Below the pieces are notes generated by a model. It was not told the origin of the DNA. It searched no databases and saw only the letters and a list, made by a program, of their open reading frames with translations. Shown piece after piece: positions 34,821-45,847 of a stretch of DNA of 64,000 bases. Numbering within the stretch: position 1 is the stretch's first letter; each line of letters begins with the position of its first letter. Both the position numbers and the translations under genes were made by a program. Source of the DNA: Amycolatopsis roodepoortensis (GTDB lineage Bacteria; Actinomycetota; Actinomycetes; Mycobacteriales; Pseudonocardiaceae); the NCBI RefSeq assembly GCF_014873915.1, contig NZ_JADBEJ010000008.1:248001-312000 (forward strand). The letters run 5' to 3'.

Positions 34821-35975
34821 TTGTACCTCAGACACCTCCAGGTCACCGACTTCCGGTCCTGGCCACAAGCCGATCTCGCGCTCGAACCCGGCCCGACCGT
34901 CCTCGTCGGACAGAACGGCCGCGGCAAGACGAACCTCCTGGAGGCGATCGGCTACATCGCGACCCTCGGCTCGCACCGCGTCGCGACCGACGCGCCGTTG
35001 GTGCGACACGGGTGCGAACGCGCGCTGATCAGGGTCGCGGTGGTCAACGAGGACCGCGAGCTGACGGTCGAGCTGGAGATCACGCCCGGCAAGGCGAACC
35101 GCGCGCGGGTCAACCGCGGCGCGGTCGGCAAGCCCCGCGACGTACTCGGGATCCTGCGCACGGTGCTGTTCTCCCCGGAGGACCTGGCGCTCGTGCGCGG
35201 GGATCCCGGGGAGCGCCGCCGCTTCATGGACGAGCTCCTCGTGCTGCGCGCGCCCCGGTACGCCGGGGTCCGCGCCGACTACGAGAAGGTGCTGAAGCAG
35301 CGGAACGCCCTGCTCAAGACGGCGGGCAAGCGGCGTACGGGACGCGAAGACCCGTACGCGTTATCGACGCTCGACGTGTGGGACGACCACCTGTCGGTGG
35401 CGGGCGCCGCGCTGCTGGCCGCCCGGCTCAACCTGATCGCGGATCTCGCGCCGTACGTGGCCGCCGCGTACATGGGGGTCGCGCCCGACTCCCGCCCGGC
35501 GAAGATCGCGTACAAGTCGAGCCTCGGCGAAGCGATGCCGGAGGGTTATGGGGATCCGGACGGCCCTCGCGCCGACCAGACTGTGCTCAAGGATGTGCTG
35601 GTCGAGGCACTGAAACGGTCGCGGAACCTGGAGCTCGAACGTGGCGTGAGCATGGTCGGCCCGCACCGGGACGAGCTGGATCTCATCCTCGGCGAAGCGC
35701 CGGCCAAGGGCTACGCGAGCCATGGGGAGTCCTGGTCGTTCGCCCTCGCGTTGCGTCTGGGAAGCTACGAGCTCCTGCGTGGCGAGGCCGGGGAACCGGT
35801 GCTTCTGCTGGATGATGTGTTCGCCGAGCTGGACCGGCGCCGCCGGGCCCGGCTGGCGGAGGTGGCGGCAGGCGCCGAGCAGGTGCTGGTGACCGCCGCC
35901 GTGGACGAGGACGTGCCCGCCGAACTGGCCGGACACCGGTTCCTCGTGGCGGATGGTGAGATCAACCGAGGGTGA
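34821..35975 (+). CDS. recF: DNA replication and repair protein RecF
   Basis: A 384-residue SMC-like ATPase for gap repair. Walker A GQNGRGKTNLLEAI is at about residue 33, the signature MVGPHRDEL and Walker B PVLLLDDVFAELD are in the C-terminal part. It begins at a TTG 9 bases after gnd; no ATG or GTG lies in frame near the conserved start YLRHLQVTDFRS. Its TGA overlaps the GTG of the next gene. Confidence 0.95.
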   Translation: MYLRHLQVTDFRSWPQADLALEPGPTVLVGQNGRGKTNLLEAIGYIATLGSHRVATDAPLVRHGCERALIRVAVVNEDRELTVELEITPGKANRARVNRGAVGKPRDVLGILRTVLFSPEDLALVRGDPGERRRFMDELLVLRAPRYAGVRADYEKVLKQRNALLKTAGKRRTGREDPYALSTLDVWDDHLSVAGAALLAARLNLIADLAPYVAAAYMGVAPDSRPAKIAYKSSLGEAMPEGYGDPDGPRADQTVLKDVLVEALKRSRNLELERGVSMVGPHRDELDLILGEAPAKGYASHGESWSFALALRLGSYELLRGEAGEPVLLLDDVFAELDRRRRARLAEVAAGAEQVLVTAAVDEDVPAELAGHRFLVADGEINRG

Positions 35976-36742
35976 TCGGCGGGCAGCGGACACCCCGGGT
36001 GATCGGCGCCACAGCAGTTGCCCACCGATCTGGGGACAAACCTGTGGACAGTGTGGATAACACCAGGAAAGCGTTATCGCCCCGCGTGACCAAGGGGCCT
36101 GATGAGCGGCTTGACACCCCCCACTCGGGCGGTAACCCGGGTGAGGGAGCCCTGTTCGATACGCAGCGTGAACCCACCGCGGTATCGAACGGTGCAACCG
36201 ATACCGAAAGCAAGGAACCGGCCACTGGGCGTGACCTCGCTCGGGCGGCGCTGGACGCCGCGAAGGCGAAAGCCAAGGCCCGTGGAGTTGAACCGGGCGT
36301 CCGCCGCGGCCGTATCACCGGAGGGGGAGCCGGTTCGGCCGGGCAAAGCCCGCGACGTCGTCGCTGGTCAGGGCCGGGTGCCGACGCCCGCGACCCGCAA
36401 CCGCTCGGCAGGCTCGCCTCCCGGATCGCGGTCGACCGCGGCTGGAACACGCGGCTGGCCAACGGTCAGGTCTTCGGGAGCTGGACGCGGCTTGTGGGTG
36501 AAGAGGTCGCCGAACACGCCCAGCCGGTGGCCTTGAAGGACGGCGAGCTGACCGTGCGCGCGAGCTCGACGGCGTGGGCGACGCAGCTTCGCCTGCTCCA
36601 GGGGCAGCTGCTGGCGAAGATCGCGAAGGGTGTCGGGCACGGCGTAGTGAAGAAGATGCGGATCCAGGGGCCGACGGCGCCGAGCTGGCGGAAAGGGCCC
36701 CGGCACGTGCCGGGACGCGGCCCGCGTGACACGTACGGCTGA
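35972..36742 (+). CDS. dciA: DciA-type replicative helicase loader (DUF721)
   Basis: Up to 256 residues. The C-terminal about 125 residues are the DUF721/DciA domain: WSGPGADARDPQPLGRLASR, VFGSWTRLVGEEVAEHAQP, STAWATQLRLLQGQLL and the end SWRKGPRH-GRGPRDTYG, very close to mycobacterial Rv0004. It is thought to load DnaB helicase. A GTG overlapping recF by four bases gives an N-terminus about 70 residues longer than Rv0004; a GTG at 36086 would give a more usual length. The extra region overlaps DnaA-box sequences, so the start is uncertain. Confidence 0.85.
   Translation: MIGGQRTPRVIGATAVAHRSGDKPVDSVDNTRKALSPRVTKGPDERLDTPHSGGNPGEGALFDTQREPTAVSNGATDTESKEPATGRDLARAALDAAKAKAKARGVEPGVRRGRITGGGAGSAGQSPRRRRWSGPGADARDPQPLGRLASRIAVDRGWNTRLANGQVFGSWTRLVGEEVAEHAQPVALKDGELTVRASSTAWATQLRLLQGQLLAKIAKGVGHGVVKKMRIQGPTAPSWRKGPRHVPGRGPRDTYG
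36031..36060. promoter_or_regulatory. DnaA-box cluster at the start of dciA
   Basis: TGGGGACAA at 36031-36039, TGTGGACAG at 36043-36051 and TGTGGATAA at 36052-36060 (perfect box on the minus strand) follow each other closely, just after recF. If dciA starts at 36086 they are promoter-proximal; otherwise they lie inside its unconserved N-terminal codons. Confidence 0.6.
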
Positions 36743-36947
36743 TCCGAGTTGCGCTTCGGCGGGACTGTGCCACCAGCGCCCCGAGAACGCGCCCAGAGTG
36801 CTTCGGATGAGTCAAGACTCTTCTTCGAACGAATTAGCGCGCCTGTGAGCAAATCAGGGGTGTCCTTGCCGCATGTCTGCGAACGCGGCCAAGTACACTG
36901 GAGATGAGCGAGCGTCCGCTCGGGCGAGACGAGGAGAATCAACGCCT

Positions 36948-38915
36948 GTGACCGAGAACAAGAGCGAGTACAACGCGTCGTCGATCACGGTGCTCGAAGG
37001 CCTCGAAGCCGTCCGCAAGCGTCCCGGTATGTACATCGGTTCCACCGGTGAACGCGGCCTCCACCACCTCGTCCAGGAGGTGGTCGACAACTCCGTCGAC
37101 GAGGCGATGGCCGGCTACGCGACCAAGGTCGAGGTTACCTTGCTGGCCGACGGCGGGGTGCGCGTCGTCGACGACGGCCGCGGCATCCCGGTCGACATCC
37201 ACCCCAAGGAGCAGAAGCCGACCCTGGAGGTCGTGCTCACCGTGCTCCACGCGGGCGGCAAGTTCGACAGCGACTCCTACGCGGTCTCCGGTGGTCTGCA
37301 CGGCGTCGGTGTCTCCGTGGTGAACGCGCTCTCGACCAAGCTGATCGCCGAAGTCAAACGCGGCGGGCACAGCTGGCGGCAGGTGTACACCGACCAGATC
37401 CCCGGCGAGCTGGAGGACCTCGGCCCCGCCGAGGACACCGGCACCACGATCACCTTCTGGGCCGACGGCGACATCTTCGAAACCACGACGTACAACTTCG
37501 AGACGATCTCCCGGCGTCTCCAGGAGATGGCCTTCCTCAACAAGGGCCTGACCCTTTCGCTGCGCGACGAGCGCGTCGCCGACGAAGAGACCGAAGCGGA
37601 CGCTTCCGGCCAGGCGGCACGGGTCAAGGAGAAGACCTACTGCTACCCGGGCGGTCTCGAAGACTTCGTCAAGCACATCAACGGCAGCAAGGACCCGATC
37701 CACCAGTCCGTGATCTCCTTCGAGGCCAAGGGCACCGGCCTCGAGGTCGAGGTCGCCATGCAGTGGAACAACGGCTTCACGCCGTCGGTGTACACCTTCG
37801 CCAACACGATCAACACGCACGAGGGCGGCACGCACGAAGAGGGCTTCCGCGCCGCGCTCACCCGCGTCGTCAACGCGTACGCGCGCGAGAAGAAGCTGCT
37901 CAAGGAGAAGGACGCCAACCTCTCCGGTGACGACGTGCGCGAGGGCCTCGCCGCGATCGTCTCGATCAAGCTCTCCGAGCCGCAGTTCGAAGGCCAGACC
38001 AAGACCAAGCTGGGCAACAGCGAGGCCAAGACGTTCGTGCAGCAGACCTCGAACGAATGGCTGGCCGACTGGTTCGAGCGCAACCCCACCGAGGCGAAGA
38101 CGATCATCAACAAGTCGATCTCCTCGGCGCAGGCGCGGATGGCCGCCCGCAAGGCGCGCGATCTGGTCCGCCGCAAGGGCGCGCTGGAGATCGGCGGGCT
38201 GCCCGGCAAGCTCAAGGACTGCCGCTCGACCAACCCGTCGGAATGCGAGCTCTACATCGTCGAGGGTGACTCGGCGGGCGGTTCGGCCAAGGAAGGCCGC
38301 GACTCGATGTACCAGGCGATCCTGCCGATTCGGGGCAAGATCATCAACGTCGAGAAGGCCCGGATCGACCGCGTCCTCAAGAACACCGAGGTCCAGTCGC
38401 TGATCACCGCGCTCGGCACCGGTATCCACGAAGAGTTCGACATCGAGAAGCTGCGCTACCACAAGATCGTGCTGATGGCCGACGCCGACGTGGACGGCCA
38501 GCACATCACCACGCTGCTGCTCACCTTCCTGTTCCGGTTCATGCCCCCGCTGATCGAGCACGGACACGTGTTCCTCTCGCGCCCGCCGCTGTACAAGATC
38601 AAGTGGCCGCGGCAGGACCCGGAATACGCGTACTCCGACAGGGAACGCGACGCCGTCATCCAGGCGGGTGTCGAGGCGGGCCGGAAGCTGCCGAAGGACG
38701 ACGCGATCCAGCGCTACAAGGGTCTCGGCGAGATGAACGCCGAAGAGCTGTGGGAGACCACGATGGACCCGGCGAACCGGCTGCTCGGCCAGGTCACCCT
38801 GGACGACGCCGCGCAGGCCGACGACCTGTTCTCCGTCCTGATGGGCGAGGACGTCGAAGCGCGCCGCTCCTTCATCACGCGTAACGCCAAGGACGTGCGC
38901 TTCCTCGACGTCTAG
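36948..38915 (+). CDS. gyrB: DNA gyrase subunit B
   Basis: A 655-residue type IIA topoisomerase ATPase subunit. The GTG at 36948 follows GAGGAG and gives the standard N-terminus before LEGLEAVRKRPGMYIG. GHKL motifs: EVVDNSVDEA, DDGRGIPVD, GGLHGVGVSVVNALS. The Toprim domain has EGDSAGGSA and DADVDGQHI; the C-terminal tail carries QRYKGLGEMN. The 205-bp gap before it has no gene; it contains a GAGTCAAGACTC inverted repeat at 36809-36820. Confidence 0.97.
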   Translation: MTENKSEYNASSITVLEGLEAVRKRPGMYIGSTGERGLHHLVQEVVDNSVDEAMAGYATKVEVTLLADGGVRVVDDGRGIPVDIHPKEQKPTLEVVLTVLHAGGKFDSDSYAVSGGLHGVGVSVVNALSTKLIAEVKRGGHSWRQVYTDQIPGELEDLGPAEDTGTTITFWADGDIFETTTYNFETISRRLQEMAFLNKGLTLSLRDERVADEETEADASGQAARVKEKTYCYPGGLEDFVKHINGSKDPIHQSVISFEAKGTGLEVEVAMQWNNGFTPSVYTFANTINTHEGGTHEEGFRAALTRVVNAYAREKKLLKEKDANLSGDDVREGLAAIVSIKLSEPQFEGQTKTKLGNSEAKTFVQQTSNEWLADWFERNPTEAKTIINKSISSAQARMAARKARDLVRRKGALEIGGLPGKLKDCRSTNPSECELYIVEGDSAGGSAKEGRDSMYQAILPIRGKIINVEKARIDRVLKNTEVQSLITALGTGIHEEFDIEKLRYHKIVLMADADVDGQHITTLLLTFLFRFMPPLIEHGHVFLSRPPLYKIKWPRQDPEYAYSDRERDAVIQAGVEAGRKLPKDDAIQRYKGLGEMNAEELWETTMDPANRLLGQVTLDDAAQADDLFSVLMGEDVEARRSFITRNAKDVRFLDV

Positions 38916-38966
38916 CGACGTCCCGCTCTTTTGTCCCCTTAGGACTGCTCCCACGAGAAGGACCTC

Positions 38967-41492
<2,526 letters not shown>

Positions 41493-41528
41493 ACGACGCC
41501 CCACGTACTGGGTAAGGACTGACACCTC

Positions 41529-42215
41529 GTGACACCATCCGAGAAGCCCGAAGCAGGCGGCGCACAGGCGGGTTCGTCGAGCCCGCCCTGGCAGCGCGAC
41601 AGCGGCGCCGGGGAACCCGAAGGCTCCAGCGAGCAGACGGTCTCGGTGTCTTCGGTCGCCACCGAAGACGTGGCCCACTCGGACCCGAAGCGGGACGCGA
41701 CGACCGTGACCGACTATCACGGGGTCAGCGGCACAGCCGCGAAGAGGCTTTTCGGCGACAGCGGAGAGGGCGACCCCGCCCCCTCCGCCATCCCGTCGGC
41801 CTCCCGCACCCGTGCCGCGCCGACCGCCCTCCGCCGCCCCGGCCGCGGACCGCGTCGCGCCAGCCTGCAGATCAAACGCTTCGACCCCTGGTCGGTGCTG
41901 AAACTGTCCCTCGTCCTCGGCGTCGCGCTGTTCTTCGTGTGGCTCGTCGCCGTCGGCGTCCTCTACACCGTCCTCGACGGCATGGGCGTCTGGGACAAAC
42001 TCAACGGGACCTACTCGTCGCTCGTCGGCGGCGAAGGGGCCGACGCGCCGGCCGACCCGTTGATCAGCGCCGGCCGCGTCTTCGGGATCGCGGCCATCCT
42101 CGGCGCCATCAACATCGTGCTGATCTCGGCGCTGGCCACCGTCAGCGCCTTCATCTACAACGTCTCCGCCGACCTCGCCGGAGGCCTGGAAGTGACCCTT
42201 TCCGAACGAGAGTGA
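41529..42215 (+). CDS. DUF3566 domain membrane protein
   Basis: A 228-residue protein. The N-terminal about 115 residues are polar and disordered, rich in Ser, Pro and Glu. The DUF3566 domain follows: RRASLQIKRFDPWSVLKLSL, a membrane helix (LVLGVALFFVWLVAVGVLYTVL), a short external loop, and a second helix with AAILGAINIVLISALATVSAFIYN. Always found just after gyrA in actinobacteria (Rv0007 position). Function unknown. GTG start. Confidence 0.85.
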   Translation: MTPSEKPEAGGAQAGSSSPPWQRDSGAGEPEGSSEQTVSVSSVATEDVAHSDPKRDATTVTDYHGVSGTAAKRLFGDSGEGDPAPSAIPSASRTRAAPTALRRPGRGPRRASLQIKRFDPWSVLKLSLVLGVALFFVWLVAVGVLYTVLDGMGVWDKLNGTYSSLVGGEGADAPADPLISAGRVFGIAAILGAINIVLISALATVSAFIYNVSADLAGGLEVTLSERE

Positions 42216-42220
42216 CCCGG

Positions 42221-42249
42221 TTGCAGGGCGCCGAAAGGCGTCCTGTAAT
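42221..42249 (+). promoter_or_regulatory. Probable promoter of tRNA-Ile
   Basis: TTGCAG at 42221-42226 and TGTAAT at 42244-42249 with a 17-base spacer, ending 13 bases before the tRNA. A plausible housekeeping sigma promoter. Confidence 0.45.
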
Positions 42250-42262
42250 CTTCTCCTCGTTC

Positions 42263-42336
42263 GGGCCCATAGCTCAGGCGGTTAGAGCGCTTCGCTGATA
42301 ACGAAGAGGTCCCAGGTTCAAGTCCTGGTGGGCCCA
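42263..42336 (+). tRNA. tRNA-Ile (GAT)
   Basis: A 74-nt cloverleaf. Acceptor GGGCCCA pairs with TGGGCCC followed by discriminator A; D-arm GCTC-GAGC; anticodon stem CTTCG/CGAAG with loop CTGATAA, anticodon GAT; T-arm CCAGG-TTCAAGT-CCTGG. No encoded CCA. This tRNA next to gyrA is conserved in actinobacteria. Confidence 0.97.
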
Positions 42337-42340
42337 CTCC

Positions 42341-42375
42341 GAAAGCCGGTTCGCGATTCTCGCGGGTCGGCTTTT
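42341..42375 (+). terminator. Hairpin terminator after tRNA-Ile
   Basis: AAAGCCGG at 42342-42349 pairs with CGGCTTT at 42368-42374, inner CGCG pairs too, followed by T bases. Confidence 0.75.
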
Positions 42376-42378
42376 CTG

Positions 42379-42723
42379 CTACCCGGCTGCTTCTCGTTCG
42401 GCCAAGAACTCGTCGAGCAACTCGAAGAGCAGCTTGGAGACGCGTGCCTCCTGCTCGGGTGCGATATCCCAGCTGGTCCAGCCTTCCGGCAGCGCGAGGT
42501 GACGTACCTGCCCGGTCCAGCCGTGGTTGCAATCCTTCCCACGACGTGCGACCAACCAGTCCCTCCAGCCGTCGACCCCGGGGCCGCCGTGCCGAAGGGC
42601 GTGCTGGTCGTAGCCCGTCAGAAACGACTCCAAGTCGGAGAGAGATCTGAGGCCGAACATGAGCGGTCGTTCGGCGACGGAGGCGAAGTACTCGCGTTCG
42701 CTCCAGGTCTTCGGATCTCGCAT
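42379..42723 (-). CDS. Conserved hypothetical protein
   Basis: A 114-residue soluble protein, probably cytoplasmic. Noticeable segments are WSEREYFASVAERPLMFG, LTGYDQHALRHGGPGVDGW and NHGWTGQVRHLALPEGW. I recall similar uncharacterised actinobacterial proteins but cannot name a family. The ATG at 42723 has no strong ribosome site. It sits alone, opposite to the two tRNAs. Confidence 0.6.
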   Translation of the reverse strand: MRDPKTWSEREYFASVAERPLMFGLRSLSDLESFLTGYDQHALRHGGPGVDGWRDWLVARRGKDCNHGWTGQVRHLALPEGWTSWDIAPEQEARVSKLLFELLDEFLAEREAAG

Positions 42724-42840
42724 GAGTACATCCTGGCGCCCAAGTGGCCGAGGTCATGCGTGCCACGGGAGTGTTCCGCGGCGTGGCCCGTGTTGACACC
42801 GGTGGGCCCTGCCGGTCTTCTCTTCCCGGCAGGGTCTTCT

Positions 42841-42854
42841 GTTCCACGTGGAAC
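42841..42854. other. parS-like site
   Basis: Perfect palindrome GTTCCACGTGGAAC in the gap between the hypothetical gene and the DLW-39 gene. It differs from the canonical parS symmetrically at one position in each arm; this form is common in actinobacterial parS sites. Confidence 0.8.
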
Positions 42855-42937
42855 GTCGGGCAGCGGGCGTCCGGAGAACGGCGTGCAGTAGCATCGGTGG
42901 GTAAGCGGAGCAACTCGGCGGAAAGAGGGGGCTTCTG

Positions 42938-43126
42938 ATGAAGAAGCTGTTGGCACTCGCGGTCATCGCGGGCGGCGTGCTGTTCGTGATCAAGCGCAAC
43001 AAGGCAGCCAAGGCCGAGGCCGACCTCTGGCGTGAGGCCACCGCTCCCACCGAGCGCCCCCTGGGATCCGCTTCCACGAACGGAAGCGCCCCGGCCAAGG
43101 CCGCGGACGCGTCCCGCAACAACTGA
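42938..43126 (+). CDS. DLW-39 family small membrane protein
   Basis: A 62-residue protein: one membrane helix at residues 3-18 (KLLALAVIAGGVLFVI), basic KRNKAAKAEADLW (the name-giving DLW), then a Ser/Ala-rich tail. Members of this family lie between tRNA-Ile and tRNA-Ala near gyrA in many actinobacteria. Function unknown. Confidence 0.8.
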   Translation: MKKLLALAVIAGGVLFVIKRNKAAKAEADLWREATAPTERPLGSASTNGSAPAKAADASRNN

Positions 43127-43163
43127 TTTCGGCGCGGGCGGTTATCATGATCGCCTGCGATCC

Positions 43164-43236
43164 GGGGCTGTAGCTCAATTGGTAGAGCACCGCCTTTGCA
43201 AGGCGGGGGTCAGGGGTTCGATTCCCCTCAGCTCCA
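43164..43236 (+). tRNA. tRNA-Ala (TGC)
   Basis: A 73-nt cloverleaf: acceptor GGGGCTG pairs with CAGCTCC followed by discriminator A; D-arm GCTC-GAGC; anticodon stem CCGCC/GGCGG with loop TTTGCAA, anticodon TGC; T-arm CAGGGGTTCGATTCCCCT. No encoded CCA. Confidence 0.97.
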
Positions 43237-43243
43237 CAACTCG

Positions 43244-43274
43244 AAGGCCATCCGCACGGCGGGTGGCCTTTTTC
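43244..43274 (+). terminator. Hairpin terminator after tRNA-Ala
   Basis: AAGGCCATCCGC at 43244-43255 pairs with GCGGGTGGCCTT at 43259-43270, followed by TTTC. A good intrinsic terminator. Confidence 0.88.
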
Positions 43275-43295
43275 GTTTCCGGGCAGAATGCGCGC

Positions 43296-43736
43296 ATGGG
43301 TGTGCTCTTCGACTACTTCGCCGCGCCGGACGACGACGCCGCGGCCACCACGATCGACCTCGTCGGTGGCCCGGACGAGGCGTCCTTCCCGACCGTCGCG
43401 CTCAAAGGTGTGGACCCGTTCGTGCAATTGGGCACGCTGGAGTCCCTGCTCACCGGTGTCGACTACGAGACCGTCATCGGCCGCGCCATCGAACCTGTCG
43501 CCATGGCCGACGGTGGCGCGCGCCTGGTCGTCGCGCTGACCGGCGAGCTGACCGCCGCGTTGTCCGATGCCGACGAGGCGCGCCTGAACGAGGTGGCCGA
43601 GCCTTGGTCCCGAACGGAGGAGTTCGGTGGCCAGGCCGACCCCGCCGACCTGGCCACCATGCTGACCGGCCTCGCGGAGCTCGCCCGCACGGCCACGACC
43701 AGGGGGGATCGCCTCTACTGCTGGGTCTGCGTCTGA
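43296..43736 (+). CDS. Conserved hypothetical protein
   Basis: A 146-residue acidic protein. The start MGVLFDYFAAPDDDAA with DLVGGP and LKGVDPFVQLGTLESLLTG resembles uncharacterised actinobacterial proteins that I cannot assign to a named function. No membrane segment. The ATG at 43296 is chosen because similarity begins there; longer frames run back through the tRNA. It begins just after the tRNA-Ala terminator. Confidence 0.65.
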   Translation: MGVLFDYFAAPDDDAAATTIDLVGGPDEASFPTVALKGVDPFVQLGTLESLLTGVDYETVIGRAIEPVAMADGGARLVVALTGELTAALSDADEARLNEVAEPWSRTEEFGGQADPADLATMLTGLAELARTATTRGDRLYCWVCV

Positions 43737-43832
43737 GTGGTGACGTTCGTCACCGTACGCGGATGACAAAGTCTCGCACCCAGCCAAGTCAACGCTGCTT
43801 ACATGGGGTGGAATCCGGACAGCGAGGTGAAC

Positions 43833-44204
43833 ATGGTCAGTTTCGAAACCGACCTCGACGATCTCAGGTTGTCGAGCAAGGAACTGCAGAAGGCCGCGGA
43901 CATAGTCACGACCGCCCATACCGGCGTGCGAGGGCAGGACGTGCCCGCTCCCGACCCGGTCACGGGAGCCCTTCTCCCCAGCCTTTTCGCGCCGGACACC
44001 GCGTTCGGGAAAAGCCTGGGCATGCGCGGGGTTTCGGCGGCGTACGAGGAACACCGCCAGGCCGTCGAGAAGATGCTCGCGAAACTGCACCGCAGCACGC
44101 AGGACGCTTCCCGGGCCTTGGAACGGGTCGCCGAACTGTACGAATCCGTGGACGAGGACAACAAGCAGCGAGTGAACCGCGCGGCATACGGGAACCAGGG
44201 GTAG
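43833..44204 (+). CDS. Type VII secretion-associated helical protein with YxxxD signal
   Basis: A 123-residue helical protein. The N-terminal part (FETDLDDLRLSSKELQKAADIV) and the later helices (VSAAYEEHRQAVEKML, ASRALERVAELYESVDEDN) resemble ESX secretion-associated proteins of the EspC/WXG100 superfamily. The ending ELYESVDED contains YxxxD, the general type VII secretion signal. Start ATG 43833 has GAGGTG five bases upstream; an in-frame start at 43803 is possible. First gene of a tight three-gene group. Confidence 0.65.
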   Translation: MVSFETDLDDLRLSSKELQKAADIVTTAHTGVRGQDVPAPDPVTGALLPSLFAPDTAFGKSLGMRGVSAAYEEHRQAVEKMLAKLHRSTQDASRALERVAELYESVDEDNKQRVNRAAYGNQG

Positions 44205-44208
44205 CGGC

Positions 44209-45249
44209 GTGGACGGGTATTTCAACGCGCTGGACGCGGAAACCACCGCCGAAGGTGACGACAAGAACGCCGCGCTTCTCGAGGGGATCTCCCACGACCT
44301 CCAAGCGGGCGCCGAAAAGGCCTTCGCGGCGCTAGACCTCCTTTTCCTGGACTGGACGTTCGGCAGCGACATCGACATGACCGGCGGTCGCAAGGAACAG
44401 GTCCGCGACTTCTTCCTCGAATTCTCCGAGGCGGAGCTCGTCGGCGAGAACAGTCTGCAGACCATGATCGAGGCCTACGAAGGTCTCTGGAACGCTTTCC
44501 AGGACACGAAAGCGCCGCTCGACCGGTCTTTGGTCCTCCTGCTCAAGTGGCGTGGTGAAGGCGCCGAGACCGCCAAGAGCTACATCCAGGGTCTCGTGAA
44601 CACCTACGCCCGGGTCGGCACCAAACTCACCGTGCTGGAAGCCGACATCGTGGCCGCGCGGGACGCCATCGCGACCGCGCGGGCGGACCTGAGCAATCTC
44701 GCCGCTTCGTTCCTGACCGCCGCGGAAAAGTACCGGGACGACAAGGAACGCCAGGACGAATCCGCCTTCCAGAAGGCGCTGGCCGCGACCTTCGCCGCCG
44801 CTGTCACCGCACTGCTCGTGGCGGCTGTGCCACCGGCGGGCGGTCTCACCGCGGCGGCGTTCTTCACCACCGCGAACGGGGTGCAGGTCGCCGGCGCCGC
44901 GGCCGGGGCCGGGCTCGCCACGGCGGCCACCGTGCAGGCCGACATCGTCGGGGACAGCCCCGAAATGATCTACAACAGCTTCCACGACGGTGTGGTCAAC
45001 ATCCGTGAAGCCATGTTCCGCGCGTCTGAATCCCTGATCTCGAAGATCCACACCGAGATCAACAACCTGCCGATCATCCCGGAGCCGCCGGACGTCAGCC
45101 CGGGTGAGACGTTCGACCCCGGCAACTTCGAAACGGAGAACACCGACAAGGGAACGGAAAAGCGGGTCCGGGACAAGAACGTCGACATCTCGAACGACGG
45201 CAAGTTCCAGGAACCGCCGATGGAACTTTCCCCGCTGCCGACCGAATGA
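44209..45249 (+). CDS. Large helical ESX-type substrate-like protein
   Basis: A 346-residue protein from a GTG 4 bases after the previous gene. The first about 180 residues are predicted helical, with a WxG turn in LLKWRGEGAETAKSYI, as in PPE/WXG-like secreted proteins. A hydrophobic, Ala/Gly-rich stretch follows (about 190-250, ATFAAAVTALLVAAVPPAGG and AAAGAGLATAATV), which could insert into a membrane or form a pore, then a polar tail. Predicted type VII substrate or effector; function unknown. Confidence 0.6.
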   Translation: MDGYFNALDAETTAEGDDKNAALLEGISHDLQAGAEKAFAALDLLFLDWTFGSDIDMTGGRKEQVRDFFLEFSEAELVGENSLQTMIEAYEGLWNAFQDTKAPLDRSLVLLLKWRGEGAETAKSYIQGLVNTYARVGTKLTVLEADIVAARDAIATARADLSNLAASFLTAAEKYRDDKERQDESAFQKALAATFAAAVTALLVAAVPPAGGLTAAAFFTTANGVQVAGAAAGAGLATAATVQADIVGDSPEMIYNSFHDGVVNIREAMFRASESLISKIHTEINNLPIIPEPPDVSPGETFDPGNFETENTDKGTEKRVRDKNVDISNDGKFQEPPMELSPLPTE

Positions 45250-45258
45250 CGGAGGATC

Positions 45259-45774
45259 GTGGCTGACAAACCGGCGGCCAAGAAGCCACCAGCCGACCGG
45301 AAAGCGATGCTCGAGGCGCTGGCCGCCCTGTCGGTGGACGCGTCCTCGCCGGACGGTGCCGTTTCCGTTTCGGTCAACACCGACGGGGTGATGACGCGGC
45401 TCAGGGTGAGTGAAGCCGTTTCGCGGATGTCGCCCGCCGAGATCGCGGACACCGTCATGCGGACCTACCAGGAAGCGCAGCAAGGATCCGCGAAACGCAG
45501 TGCGGAACTGATGGCGCCGATCGGCAACGCCGGCTACATCACCGACAGGCTCCGCTGGCGGCTCGGCTTCACCCCTTCGCTCCAGCAGGAAGGGGAAACC
45601 GTCACGCCGTCGGCGGCGCCGGTGTCCCGCCGTCCGGCGGCGGGCGCCGACAACGTGGTGCTCAAGGACCGTTCGGAAGAACCCGCCGGGCCCGCCGAGG
45701 ACGAGGCGCCCGAGCCGGCCGAATCCGACGATCAGTACTACGAGCAAGGCCTGCGATACCGGCCTTCCTGGTAG
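45259..45774 (+). CDS. YbaB/EbfC-like (EspL-type) protein
   Basis: A 171-residue protein. Residues about 10-95 have the YbaB/EbfC pattern: ALAALSVDASSPDGAVSVSVNTDGVMTRLRVSEAV and MSPAEIADTVMRTYQEAQ. In mycobacterial ESX-1, EspL is a YbaB-like protein accompanying secreted substrates, which fits the two upstream genes. The C-terminal half is disordered and acidic. No ESX core genes (eccB, eccC, eccD, mycP) are in the window. Confidence 0.65.
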   Translation: MADKPAAKKPPADRKAMLEALAALSVDASSPDGAVSVSVNTDGVMTRLRVSEAVSRMSPAEIADTVMRTYQEAQQGSAKRSAELMAPIGNAGYITDRLRWRLGFTPSLQQEGETVTPSAAPVSRRPAAGADNVVLKDRSEEPAGPAEDEAPEPAESDDQYYEQGLRYRPSW

Positions 45775-45847
45775 TACGGCCGGTGTTTCACGCCGGCCCG
45801 GCGACGGAGATCATCCGCCGCCGGGCCGGTGACGGCATCGTGCGCGT

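Noticed and set aside
42263..43236. tRNA-bounded integrated element
   Set aside because: No integrase or repeated tRNA 3' end was seen; tRNA-Ile, DLW-39 and tRNA-Ala are the normal actinobacterial order.
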